Shown: piece by piece, positions 1-6,168 of the stretch
Numbering within the stretch: the first letter of the stretch is position 1
Layout of the letters: each line of letters opens with the position of its first letter
Program-made: the position numbers and the translations under genes
From: Peptococcaceae bacterium
Lineage (GTDB): Bacteria > Bacillota > Desulfitobacteriia > Desulfitobacteriales > Desulfitobacteriaceae
Direction: 5' to 3'
Length of the DNA stretch: 12,878 nt
Assembly (NCBI GenBank): GCA_031289815.1
Contig: JAITOS010000009.1
Location: forward strand, 1-12,878
The notes under the pieces: model-generated
What the model was told of the DNA's origin: nothing
Database searches by the model: none
Seen by the model: only the letters and a program-made list of their open reading frames with translations

Positions 1-16
1 CCCGAGTTTGCCACTT
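1..16 (+). repeat. Left terminal inverted repeat of the IS1634-type element
   Basis: CCCGAGTTTGCCACTT matches the reverse complement of 2078-2093 at all 16 positions. The repeat could extend to the left beyond the window. Confidence 0.9.
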
Positions 17-46
17 ATGGCTTAAAAGATTTAAAAAGAAGCATTG

Positions 47-82
47 AATTCGCAAGGATAGCCTTGCTTTTTTTGCCGAATT
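47..82 (+). terminator. Inward-facing terminator-like hairpin at the IS left end
   Basis: GCAAGG (52-57) and CCTTGC (62-67) form a 6-bp stem with a 4-base loop, followed directly by seven T residues (68-74). An outer dyad AATTCG (47-52) / CGAATT (77-82) surrounds it. Read rightward this is an intrinsic-terminator shape placed before the transposase start. It would stop transcription entering from outside while leaving the element's own start further in. IS elements often carry such protection against impinging transcription; its action here is inferred. Confidence 0.6.
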
Positions 83-92
83 ATTATATGAT
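64..92 (+). promoter_or_regulatory. Candidate sigma-A promoter of the IS1634-type transposase
   Basis: TTGCTT (64-69) and TATGAT (87-92) are separated by 17 bases. The -35 box overlaps the downstream arm and T-run of the terminator-like hairpin. A start near position 99 would give a leader of about 30 bases containing GGAGG at 118-122. Confidence 0.5.
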
Positions 93-131
93 AACTAAGT
101 AGCCATATCGACATATTGGAGGTCAGGTAAT

Positions 132-1967
132 ATGTTTATTGACGTCTTTAAAAACAACGGGAAGGATTACCTCCGTCTGGCGAACTCAAAAAGAGAGCAA
201 AACGATAAAGGCCAAAAGGTTGCCCGCAAGAGAGTGCTCTTAAATATTGGCCCGCTGGAGAAGTTTGACGACGGCCAGCCGGATTATTTGCAACGCCTCC
301 GCCAATCCTTCCGCGCGGGGATCCCCCTCATCCCTTCGCTGGCGCCATATTGCGCTAATGAGATCCCGCGCGAAGCCTATACGTTTACTTTCGAAGAAGG
401 ACACCCTAACTGCGCCGGGGCGCCCAAGCTGTTTTCTCATTTGTTTCTGGAACGATTTCTGGAGGATCTCGGCTTGCAAAATTTCTTTTCTTCCTACAAA
501 GGGCTTACCAAAATTGAATATGACGTGTACGGTTTTGCCAAGCTGCTGATTTTCGGCAGGCTGTTGAACCCGGCGTCAAAGATGGCAACCGTCCGCCAAA
601 ACGACGATTACTACGGTTCCATTCTGACTGCTTTCAACCCGGACAATGTGTATGACACTTTGGATTTTATTGCCGCCAACAGAGACAAAATCATTCGGAG
701 GATGAACACCCGTCTGGTCAAGAAGGCGCGCCGTTCCCCGGAGATCATTTATTATGACGTGACGAATTTCTATTTTGAAATCGCAGAAGCGGACGAGGAT
801 GAACTGGACGAGCAGGGGATGGTGCGCGAAAAAGGCTTGCGGAAATTCGGCGTATGCAAAGAAGAACGGAAACTTCCTATTGTTCAGATGGGGCTTTTTA
901 TGGACGATAACGGTATCCCGATTGCCATTGAGTCTTTCCCCGGTAATACGCTGGATCATCTGACTTTGAAGGACGCTTTGAAGAATAGTATTGACGGCCT
1001 GGAATTTTCGCGTTTTATTCTGATCGGGGACCGTGGCATTTGCGTCTACCCGAACCTTGTGCATCTGCTTGACGCAGGGAACGGCTACATCGTCGCTAAG
1101 AGTCTGCTCAAAAGCAAGGAGAGCGAACGGGACTGGGCTTATGCGGAAGAGGATTACCTCTATGAAGGGGTGGGCTTTAAATATAAAAGCCGCGTTATAG
1201 ACCGAAAGGTCAAGGATGAAAACGGGATTGAGCGCACGATTTCCGAGAAGGTCGTCGTTTACTGGAGCAAAAAATTTGAAAACCGGCAGTTGGCGGAAAA
1301 TAGGTCGTTTCTGGATTTCCTGCAAAAGTTTTTAGAATCTCCTTCGAATTTCCGCTTGACCCTCACGCAGGCAAAAGGCCTTCGCCGTTTTTTCAGCAAG
1401 GACGTTGTGAACCAAAAGACGGGGGAAGTCCTCAATTCCTCGCAATTAAAAGCGTTGATTGATATCGACAAGGTCCATGCCTACAAACGGAGCATGGGCT
1501 ATTATCAGGTCGTTACATCTGAGCTGACGATGGAGCCGAAGGACGTCATCGATAAATACCATGGGCTGTCGCGGATAGAAGATCAGTTCCGCGTGATGAA
1601 AGGAGACTTGGCCGCACGCCCCGTGTTCGTGCGAAACAGGGAACATATCAAGGCGCATTTGCTGATATGTGTGATCGCCCTGATCGTGATGCGGCTGATC
1701 CAAAACAGGATCGCCCTGTCGGGACTCGTGCCATCGGCAATGGAGAAAAACGTGCAGTGGACGGCAGGTTTATCGGCAGAGCGTGTGCAGACTGCGTTGG
1801 GCAAGTGGCAGGTTGATGAGTTGCCAGGCGACTACTACCGGTTTTTGAACATCGATAACCCCGACCTTAAGCTCATACTTGATGCGTTCAACATTAAAAT
1901 ACCCTATAAAATCTACCAAAGGGGCGAGTTGAAGTCTATAAAGACGAACACAAAGATTTTCATATAG
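132..1967 (+). CDS. IS1634-family transposase
   Basis: Catalyses cut-and-paste type movement of the surrounding element. The 611-residue product carries the DDE triad of IS4-superfamily transposases. D209 lies in the YYDVTNF segment and D300 in the LIGDRGI segment. The third motif is HGLSRIEDQFRVMK with E483, the Y-(2)-R-(3)-E-(6)-K signature being recognisable around residues 477-490. A long insert of about 180 residues, probably mostly beta strand, separates the second D from the E, as usual for this family. The ATG at 132 is preceded by GGAGG (118-122) with a 9-base gap, which fixes the start. The C-terminal end lies about 60 bases before the right-end hairpin. The frame has no internal stop or frameshift. 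The family call is firm; activity is inferred. Confidence 0.92.
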   Translation: MFIDVFKNNGKDYLRLANSKREQNDKGQKVARKRVLLNIGPLEKFDDGQPDYLQRLRQSFRAGIPLIPSLAPYCANEIPREAYTFTFEEGHPNCAGAPKLFSHLFLERFLEDLGLQNFFSSYKGLTKIEYDVYGFAKLLIFGRLLNPASKMATVRQNDDYYGSILTAFNPDNVYDTLDFIAANRDKIIRRMNTRLVKKARRSPEIIYYDVTNFYFEIAEADEDELDEQGMVREKGLRKFGVCKEERKLPIVQMGLFMDDNGIPIAIESFPGNTLDHLTLKDALKNSIDGLEFSRFILIGDRGICVYPNLVHLLDAGNGYIVAKSLLKSKESERDWAYAEEDYLYEGVGFKYKSRVIDRKVKDENGIERTISEKVVVYWSKKFENRQLAENRSFLDFLQKFLESPSNFRLTLTQAKGLRRFFSKDVVNQKTGEVLNSSQLKALIDIDKVHAYKRSMGYYQVVTSELTMEPKDVIDKYHGLSRIEDQFRVMKGDLAARPVFVRNREHIKAHLLICVIALIVMRLIQNRIALSGLVPSAMEKNVQWTAGLSAERVQTALGKWQVDELPGDYYRFLNIDNPDLKLILDAFNIKIPYKIYQRGELKSIKTNTKIFI

Positions 1968-2029
1968 GCATATGCTGTAGTCATATTTTCTCAAAACCCT
2001 AAAACGGGTCTATTCCTCACAAAATATTG

Positions 2030-2079
2030 TTCAACGACAGAAAACGAAGACAACTGCGCCTTCGTTTTCTGTCGTTGAA
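2030..2079. terminator. Perfect 20-bp hairpin inside the IS right end
   Basis: Bases 2030-2049 and 2060-2079 are exact reverse complements around a 10-base loop (2050-2059). The stem contains a run TTTTC on one arm and GAAAA on the other, but no U-tract follows it. It may act as a transcription barrier at the 3' end of the transposase unit in either direction, or as an RNA structure blocking read-in translation. It touches the terminal repeat. Confidence 0.6.
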
Positions 2080-2093
2080 GTGGCAAACTCGGG
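2078..2093 (-). repeat. Right terminal inverted repeat of the IS1634-type element
   Basis: AAGTGGCAAACTCGGG is the exact reverse complement of bases 1-16. Its inner edge (2078-2079) is also the last part of the 20-bp hairpin 2030-2079. Confidence 0.9.
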
Positions 2094-2361
2094 TAGTAGC
2101 ACGAATCGCAAGAAACTTCAATACTCTCGGACAAGCAATTGGCATAATGGACCTATAATGTGAGAATGACATTTGCTATAAGCTGGGATCGCTCCCGTAG
2201 TTTGCGCCCCTCAACCCGAAGGCCGAGATGTAAAGTAGGTGTTTTGCGACACGATTCGTCGATGAGTGACCTACACAGCCTTGGGCAAGACCAATACACA
2301 TACGCGGCTAAAGTCCGCGTATCTATCTTGGCCGCGTGGTTTTGTATGCAAGACGTTGACT
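2094..2361. other. Spacer without a convincing gene
   Basis: This stretch lies between the right end of the IS1634-type element and the stop codon of the orphan frame. Short open frames exist on both strands but have low-complexity, Arg/Ser/Pro-rich translations typical of non-coding frames. The only structure I see is a perfect 8-bp hairpin, ATACGCGG (2300-2307) / CCGCGTAT (2315-2322), with a 7-base loop and no T-run on either side. A TATAAT at 2154-2159 has no acceptable -35 box. Confidence 0.5.
2300..2322. other. 8-bp hairpin downstream of the orphan gene
   Basis: ATACGCGG and CCGCGTAT flank the loop CTAAAGT. It lies about 40 bases after the stop codon of the minus-strand orphan ORF, where a transcript end could be. 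It lacks a U-run, so a terminator role is uncertain. Confidence 0.35.
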
Positions 2362-2976
2362 CTACTCGATCCACGAAAACGGTTCCGACAAACCTATCGC
2401 ATCCTCCAGTGCCAGCTCCTCCCCACTCGCTGTTCTCACGCGGTGGCTCAAAAGCTCTCTCCCCTCCGACAAGGCTTCCAGCGTGAATTTGTGGTGAACA
2501 CCCGTCCGGTCGGATTCAAAAACCTCACCTACCGCAAGCCGCATCTTTTCCCGCGTTGTGATTGCCACCCCACCTGTATCGTCGGAGGCAAGCCCGTCGG
2601 CTCCGATGAGCTTATCCTTGTGTTGTAAAAGCTCGTAGATGAGCGCAACCCGATAATCACGAACAGCCCCCAGATTTGTGGTCGTGCGGGTGTCTATCCA
2701 AGACCCGCCGTCATCGGAAATGTGTACGTGTGAGAACATGTCTTTTAGGCTACAAACCTTCTTTGGGGCGATAATCCCTTTTTTGAAAAAGCTGATTGCG
2801 GCGGCATGATGAAACCCGTTTTCCGTGATGCACATTTCGGCTTCCGGACAATAGATGAACTCCGCGTAGCCTTTAGTGCAGTCGTACTCTCCACGATCAA
2901 CTCTTTCTGCGATCTCTCCCACGTCATCCAAGCTTGGCAACTGTGACACCACGCAGCACTCCGCCGCGTCGATCAT
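2362..2976 (-). CDS. Hypothetical protein, possibly 5'-truncated by an IS insertion
   Basis: I do not recognise this 204-residue product. The translation has a balanced, soluble-protein composition with no signal peptide or membrane segment. It contains several acidic stretches, six Cys in the N-terminal half (CC at residues 7-8, YCPEAEMC near 43-48) and a central SDDGGSWIDTRTTTN segment. The ATG at 2976 has no ribosome binding site. Five bases upstream of it the sequence runs into the terminal repeat of the ISAzo13-type element. Joining the two flanks of that element through one copy of the TAGCAG repeat extends this frame upstream by 20 codons. The annotated start may therefore be internal. 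It could be an intact gene with an atypical start, or the 3' part of an interrupted gene; the second reading seems better but is unproven. Confidence 0.55.
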   Translation of the reverse strand: MIDAAECCVVSQLPSLDDVGEIAERVDRGEYDCTKGYAEFIYCPEAEMCITENGFHHAAAISFFKKGIIAPKKVCSLKDMFSHVHISDDGGSWIDTRTTTNLGAVRDYRVALIYELLQHKDKLIGADGLASDDTGGVAITTREKMRLAVGEVFESDRTGVHHKFTLEALSEGRELLSHRVRTASGEELALEDAIGLSEPFSWIE

Positions 2977-2981
2977 AGCAG

Positions 2982-3011
2982 GCTCAGGAATTGTCTTAAA
3001 ATAAACTTTAC
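2982..3011 (+). repeat. Left terminal inverted repeat of the ISAzo13-type element
   Basis: GCTCAGGAATTGTC followed by TTAAAATAAACTTTAC. It pairs with the reverse complement of 4266-4295 at about 24 of 30 positions. The match is strongest in the inner AAAATAAACTT block. Confidence 0.75.
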
Positions 3012-3041
3012 AAACAGATAAATTTTTGATACAGTTACATT

Positions 3042-4262
3042 ATGGCAAACATTGATATAAAAGCGCTGGAAATGCGTATTAAGACCGTACTGCCGACAAT
3101 GACAGAATATCAACGCAGAGTATATTTGTCGGCAGAAGCAAAATCAATTGGTTACGGCGGAATAAGCCTTGTGAGCAGGATTTCAGGAGTGTCTCGCCAA
3201 ACGCTTACGGAGGGCGTGAAAGAGTTAGATAATCCGGAAACCGAAAAGCCAGAACAAGGCAAAAGTCGCAAAAGTGGCGGCGGACGAAAGGGCGTTTGGG
3301 CGGAACGCCCGGAGACATTTGATGCCCTTACCGCACTTGTAGAAGCGCATACAAAAGGCGATCCGATAAGACTGTTATTGTGGACAAACAAGAGTTTAAG
3401 GATGCTGTCACAAGCATTGGCAGCACAAGGTTATACGGCGAACAAAGATACCGTTGGCCAAATGCTAAAGATGCTTGGATATGGATTGCAAGCCAACAAA
3501 AAGACATTGACCGCGACGCCATCGCACCCTGACCGTGATACGCAATTTGAACATATAAACGAGGAAGCTAAAACAGCCGTAGCAGCTGGAAATCCTGTAC
3601 TATCAATTGATGCAAAGAAAAAAGAGAAGATAGGCAGCTTCAAAAACAACGGACGCACATACCGGCAAAAACGAACACCGACAGAAGTCCTTGACCATGA
3701 TTTTCCCATAGCTGAACTTGGGAAAGCGACGCCGTTTGGCGTGTACAATATTTATAAAAATCAGGGGTTTGTCAATGTTGGGGTAAGCTCGGATACCGCT
3801 GTTTTTGCGGTTGAGTCTGTAAGGAAATGGTGGTATGCGGAAGGAATAAAAGACTATGCTAACTCGGAGAAAGTGGTATTGACAGCTGATTGCGGCGGCA
3901 GTAATGGCAATCGTAGCAGGTTATGGAAACATGGGCTGCAAAAGTTAGCCAACGAGATAGATAAAGATATACAAATACTGCATTTTCCACCTGGAACAAG
4001 CAAGTGGAATAAAATTGAACATCGCATGTTTGCCTTCATCAGCAAAAATTGGTCCGGCATACCACTTGAGAGCGCTTCCGTAATCGTCAACCTCATAGGA
4101 GCAACCAAAACAGACAAAGGGCTTTCGATTCGATGCGTACTTGATGACAAAACATACGAAACAGGAATCTCAGTATCAGATGAGGAATTTGACAAAATCA
4201 ATATTTTGAAAGATGCGTTTCACCCAGAATGGAACTATACAGTTTGTCGAAAAAGAGTGTAA
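3042..4262 (+). CDS. ISAzo13-family transposase
   Basis: Transposase of the surrounding element, 406 residues. The N-terminal part (about 39-62) holds a helix-turn-helix-like segment, ISLVSRISGVSRQTLTEGVK, suited to binding the terminal repeats. A basic Gly/Lys-rich linker follows (72-84, GKSRKSGGGRK). The catalytic core shows the DDE triad in its family contexts: D190 in LSIDAKKKEKIG, D283 in LTADCGGSNGNR, and E326 in FPPGTSKWNKIEHRMF. The pattern SID-KKKE followed by DCGGSNG-R is characteristic of ISAzo13 rather than IS630. The ATG at 3042 has no clear ribosome binding site (the preceding bases are GTTACATT), so expression may be low. The stop TAA is three bases before the right terminal repeat. 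Length and motifs indicate an intact enzyme. Confidence 0.88.
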   Translation: MANIDIKALEMRIKTVLPTMTEYQRRVYLSAEAKSIGYGGISLVSRISGVSRQTLTEGVKELDNPETEKPEQGKSRKSGGGRKGVWAERPETFDALTALVEAHTKGDPIRLLLWTNKSLRMLSQALAAQGYTANKDTVGQMLKMLGYGLQANKKTLTATPSHPDRDTQFEHINEEAKTAVAAGNPVLSIDAKKKEKIGSFKNNGRTYRQKRTPTEVLDHDFPIAELGKATPFGVYNIYKNQGFVNVGVSSDTAVFAVESVRKWWYAEGIKDYANSEKVVLTADCGGSNGNRSRLWKHGLQKLANEIDKDIQILHFPPGTSKWNKIEHRMFAFISKNWSGIPLESASVIVNLIGATKTDKGLSIRCVLDDKTYETGISVSDEEFDKINILKDAFHPEWNYTVCRKRV

Positions 4263-4265
4263 TAT

Positions 4266-4295
4266 GTCAAGTTTATTTTTAGGCATTCCCTTAGC
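4266..4295 (-). repeat. Right terminal inverted repeat of the ISAzo13-type element
   Basis: Read on the minus strand it begins GCTAAGGGAATGCC and continues TAAAAATAAACTTGAC. It mirrors the left repeat with scattered mismatches. The last four bases (4292-4295) are also part of the TAGCAG direct repeat, so the true end may be 4291. Confidence 0.75.
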
Positions 4296-4389
4296 AGCAT
4301 TGTATAGTTGCTTTGTAATTCTGACAATAATTTTATGTTCAATTTGTCCCAATCAAGCGAAGATCAGGAGAAGATTTGCAGCCTGATGA

Positions 4390-4418
4390 TTGCTTTGTTT
4401 TTAGCGATATGGTAACAT
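4390..4418 (+). promoter_or_regulatory. Candidate promoter of the 83-residue membrane protein / CDF operon
   Basis: TTGCTT (4390-4395) and TAACAT (4413-4418) have a 17-base spacer. An inverted repeat CATTT (4416-4420) / AAATG (4425-4429) overlaps the -10 end and the expected start, so it could be an operator. The leader to the first start codon would be about 90 bases. Confidence 0.4.
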
Positions 4419-4449
4419 TTAGACAAATGAAATCAGGTGATTTTCACCA

Positions 4450-4511
4450 CGCTCAGCGAGAGCGGCGCGACAGATACGGTGCTTGCTCCCGCCTGCAGAA
4501 AGGCTGGCGCC
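4450..4511 (+). promoter_or_regulatory. Foldable 5' leader in front of a metal-exporter operon
   Basis: Three nested or adjacent stems can be drawn. CGCTC (4450-4454) pairs with GAGCG (4460-4464). GGCGC (4464-4468) pairs with GCGCC (4507-4511). Inside the latter, GCCT (4491-4494) pairs with AGGC (4501-4504). The long-range stem closes five bases before the ATG at 4516 and would cover the weak ribosome-binding region. This could be a regulatory RNA, but I cannot match it to a known riboswitch. Confidence 0.3.
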
Positions 4512-4515
4512 ATTC

Positions 4516-4767
4516 ATGAATAAAAGACTGTACCTGGTATTGGCCGCGGTTTCGCTCTTTCTTGATGTCATTATAAGAAGTATATCGGAGATGACGGAGA
4601 AATATTTGAGTGTTTTGCTTTCCGTAAGCCATGTGAGTTATAATCACGATGGTTATTTAATACAGACCGCCTCAGCCCATTACATATTGCTAGCTGTCAC
4701 CGGATTCTTTGCTCTGATAGCGCTGGGTAGTTGCGTTTGTGAATACGTCAACGCGAGGAAAAATTGA
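4516..4767 (+). CDS. Small membrane protein coupled to the CDF exporter
   Basis: Unrecognised 83-residue protein with two predicted membrane helices. The first is about residues 5-20 (LYLVLAAVSLFLDVII) and the second about 55-75 (HYILLAVTGFFALIALGS). They are separated by a polar loop of about 30 residues containing two His (39 and 44) and charged residues. I chose the ATG at 4516 because it puts a Lys/Arg pair directly before the first helix. A TTG at 4483 would add eleven Pro/Ala-rich residues. The ribosome binding site is poor (GAAAGG, 13 bases away). Its TGA stop overlaps the TTG start of the CDF gene by TTGA, so the two are translationally coupled and may work together, for example as a transporter accessory subunit. 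That role is inference. Confidence 0.6.
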   Translation: MNKRLYLVLAAVSLFLDVIIRSISEMTEKYLSVLLSVSHVSYNHDGYLIQTASAHYILLAVTGFFALIALGSCVCEYVNARKN

Positions 4768-5624
4768 ATAACGATAAAAAAACCAAAGCCGCTCTGCTTT
4801 CCATTCTGTCGAACACCTTCCTGATCACTCTGAAGGTAATCGCCGGAATCCTCAGCGGCTCGGTCAGTATTCTCTCGGAAGCCATTCATTCAGGCATCGA
4901 TCTGATCGCCTCCACGATCGCCTTTATTTCCGTGCGCGCCTCCGCCAAACCGGCCGATAAGGAACACCCCTACGGCCACGGCAAGATCGAGAACGTCTCC
5001 GGCGTCGTCGAAGCGCTTTTGATCTTCATCGCCGCCGTTTTGATCGTCAGCCAATCGGTGGGCAAGCTCCTCCACCCCATCATGATTTCACAAACCACCC
5101 TGGCCATCGCCGTCATGCTCCTGTCCGCTGTTTCCAACTTCACGGTTTCCAAAATTCTTGCCAAGGTCGCCAAAGAAGAGGACTCCGTCGCCCTGGAGGC
5201 CGACGCCTTACATCTGCAAACCGACGTCTACACCTCCCTGAGCGTCGCCGCCGGTTTAGCCGTCATCCATTTTACCGGCATCGCCCTCTTGGACCCGCTG
5301 ATCGCCATTCTGGTCGCCTTACTGATCGTCAAAGAAGCCTGGCAGCTATGCCGCAAAGCCTTCAGCCCGCTCCTCGACGCCAGTCTGGATGAACGCGACG
5401 AACAAATCATTACCGAAGTCTTCGGGCTTTACGCGGATCAAATCCGCTCTTTCCATACCCTGCGAACCCGAAAGGTCGGCAATATCCGCCACATCGACGT
5501 TCATTTGAGCATCGACGGCAACACCCAACTCGCTCAGGCGCATCGCCTGACCGAGGAAATCGTCCAAACCATCGAACAGCGGCTCAAAAACACCAATGTC
5601 ACCATCCATCTTGATCCTGATTAG
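4764..5624 (+). CDS. Cation diffusion facilitator (CDF) family metal exporter
   Basis: Proton-driven exporter of divalent metal from the cytoplasm, 286 residues, the usual length for bacterial CDF proteins. Six membrane helices span about residues 10-205. The transport site pairs H42-x3-D46 in TM2 (SEAIHSGID) with H150-x3-D154 in TM5 (EADALHLQTD). This HxxxD/HxxxD pairing is typical of Zn-preferring members, whereas Fe/Zn FieF has DxxxD in TM2 and Mn types have DxxxD in TM5. The family motif HPYGHGKIEN lies at 68-77. A cytoplasmic C-terminal ferredoxin-like domain follows (about 206-286, ending VTIHLDPD). Start is TTG at 4764: GAGG (4755-4758) is five bases upstream, and the codon overlaps the stop of the small membrane protein. 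Zn specificity is a prediction. Confidence 0.9.
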   Translation: MNNDKKTKAALLSILSNTFLITLKVIAGILSGSVSILSEAIHSGIDLIASTIAFISVRASAKPADKEHPYGHGKIENVSGVVEALLIFIAAVLIVSQSVGKLLHPIMISQTTLAIAVMLLSAVSNFTVSKILAKVAKEEDSVALEADALHLQTDVYTSLSVAAGLAVIHFTGIALLDPLIAILVALLIVKEAWQLCRKAFSPLLDASLDERDEQIITEVFGLYADQIRSFHTLRTRKVGNIRHIDVHLSIDGNTQLAQAHRLTEEIVQTIEQRLKNTNVTIHLDPD

Positions 5625-5716
5625 GTTTTTATTGGCGCGTAGCCATGATCAATCGCTTCCAGCCCTACCGAGATCAATATTGCCTCAATCATCTTCGTTT
5701 CTTCTTCCTGGTTCAT
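5621..5716 (-). CDS. Candidate small protein of 31 residues
   Basis: An ATG at 5716 is preceded by an excellent ribosome binding site, GGAGGAGG (5723-5730), six bases upstream. The frame runs to TAA at 5621. The product begins MNQEEETKMIEAI and ends DHGYAPIKT. It has an acidic head and could form one amphipathic helix in the middle. No known family is recognised. Its TAA and the TAG of the CDF gene overlap by two bases on opposite strands. The strength of the Shine-Dalgarno sequence at the right distance is the main evidence. The alternative is that the purine-rich stretch is chance. Confidence 0.5.
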   Translation of the reverse strand: MNQEEETKMIEAILISVGLEAIDHGYAPIKT

Positions 5717-5730
5717 CCTGTTCCTCCTCC

Positions 5731-5880
5731 GTCAACGGCGCCGCCCTTTTAGGAAATCCGGCTGACCGCCTATTCTCTATATATACGCCCGAACCGTCGT
5801 CTATATTGCCTGATTTTTTAATTTTCATCCGCTTCTTCCGTGCTTTACAAAATCATTCATAAAACACCGCCGTCCGGGAA
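5731..5880. other. Intergenic region between the 31-residue ORF and the DUF1540 gene
   Basis: Contains AT-rich patches (TATATATA around 5780, a T-run around 5813-5819) that could hold divergent promoters, but no -35/-10 pair stands out. TCATAA followed after 16 bases by AATAATA lies just upstream of the DUF1540 ribosome binding site and faintly resembles a forespore-type promoter; this is weak. Confidence 0.3.
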
Positions 5881-5906
5881 TAATACACTTCGGAGGTGAA
5901 GTTAAT

Positions 5907-6059
5907 ATGACCACGCCCGATTTGAAATGTACGGTAGATTCCTGTCATTTTTGGCGGAACGGCGACCATTGCCACGCTTCGGAAGTCGAAGTCAACACCC
6001 AAGCCGACAAAGCCCATTCTTCCGCGGACACCGTGTGCACAACCTTCAAACCCGAATAA
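5907..6059 (+). CDS. DUF1540 domain-containing Cys-rich protein
   Basis: Small soluble protein of 50 residues with the DUF1540 layout: C8-x4-C13-x8-C22 and a fourth Cys at 44 in the DTVCTTFKP tail. The stretch CHASEVEVN (22-30) matches the family's C-x-A-x-x-I/V-x-V-N pattern. The four Cys plus His14, His21 and His23 suggest metal binding, as is often supposed for this family, whose function is not established. The ATG at 5907 has a strong GGAGGTGA (5892-5899) seven bases upstream. A hairpin terminator follows. It sits next to metal-efflux genes on both sides, which is suggestive but could be coincidence. Confidence 0.85.
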   Translation: MTTPDLKCTVDSCHFWRNGDHCHASEVEVNTQADKAHSSADTVCTTFKPE

Positions 6060-6081
6060 AAACTTAGCCAAATATTCGATG

Positions 6082-6134
6082 AAAGAGAATGTTCCGCCAG
6101 CGACGAAAAGCTGTCGCCGGAACATTCTCTTTTT
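6082..6134 (+). terminator. Intrinsic terminator after the DUF1540 gene
   Basis: A 15-bp perfect stem (6082-6096 / 6118-6132) has an inner second stem, GCGAC (6100-6104) / GTCGC (6113-6117). The run TTTTT at 6130-6134 follows on the plus strand. The minus-strand side ends in TTTC only, so it acts mainly rightward. Confidence 0.85.
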
Positions 6135-6168
6135 GCGCCCCGGAGGAAACAGCCAACACACACCCGAC

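Larger units (their letters stand above)
1..2093 (+). mobile_element. IS1634-family insertion sequence (IS4-type DDE superfamily), apparently complete
   Basis: The ends are perfect 16-bp inverted repeats: CCCGAGTTTGCCACTT at 1-16 and its reverse complement at 2078-2093. Between them lies a single long transposase gene with the D, D and Y-R-E-K motifs of the family. The total length, about 2.1 kb, is at the upper end for IS1634-type elements. The window begins exactly on the left repeat, so the left flank is not visible and a target-site duplication cannot be tested. The right flank starts TAGTAGC. A perfect 20-bp hairpin lies just inside the right end, and a hairpin plus T-run lies inside the left end. 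Both look like insulation against transcription. The reading frame is unbroken, so the element may be active. Confidence 0.9.
2982..4295 (+). mobile_element. ISAzo13-family insertion sequence
   Basis: Imperfect terminal inverted repeats of about 30 bp (2982-3011 and 4266-4295, roughly 24 matches) bracket one transposase gene. The best-conserved core is AAAATAAACTT against AAAATAAACTT at the inner part. The outer ends read GCTCAGG and GCTAAGG on their respective strands. TAGCAG occurs at 2976-2981 and again at 4292-4297, so the exact ends can slide by up to four bases depending on how much of this is target duplication. The element is visibly more AT-rich than the orphan ORF it abuts. The transposase frame is unbroken. 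Confidence 0.8.
4296..4515. other. Intergenic region upstream of the membrane protein/CDF operon
   Basis: An AT-rich left half (4296-4440) is followed by a GC-rich, strongly foldable right half (4450-4511). The left half carries a candidate promoter (4390-4418). If the orphan gene at 2362 was interrupted, the left half would also include its 5' end on the minus strand (about 4298-4355). No long ORF is supported. Confidence 0.5.

Noticed and set aside
576..1325. Long open frame antisense to the IS1634-type transposase (249 codons)
   Set aside because: It lies fully inside the transposase gene, has no ribosome binding site, and its translation is His/Arg/Phe-rich without family features. The sense frame carries all DDE motifs.
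2295..2325. GCGGCTAAAGTCCGCG resembling part of a group II intron terminal domain
   Set aside because: The characteristic AGC/GUUC base of domain V and any neighbouring intron or maturase sequence are missing; it is only a simple hairpin.
2160..2486. 108-codon plus-strand frame after the IS1634-type element
   Set aside because: Low-complexity Ser/Pro/Arg-rich translation, no RBS, and it overlaps the 3' end of the more protein-like minus-strand orphan.
4450..4515. NiCo (czcD-type) riboswitch in front of the CDF operon
   Set aside because: The position is right and the region folds, but I cannot match the conserved internal-loop sequences of that class.
4483..4515. TTG at 4483 as start of the small membrane protein (94 residues)
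   Set aside because: It adds a Pro/Ala-rich stretch before the basic residues that should precede the first helix. The ATG at 4516 gives a more natural N-terminus, although neither has a strong RBS.
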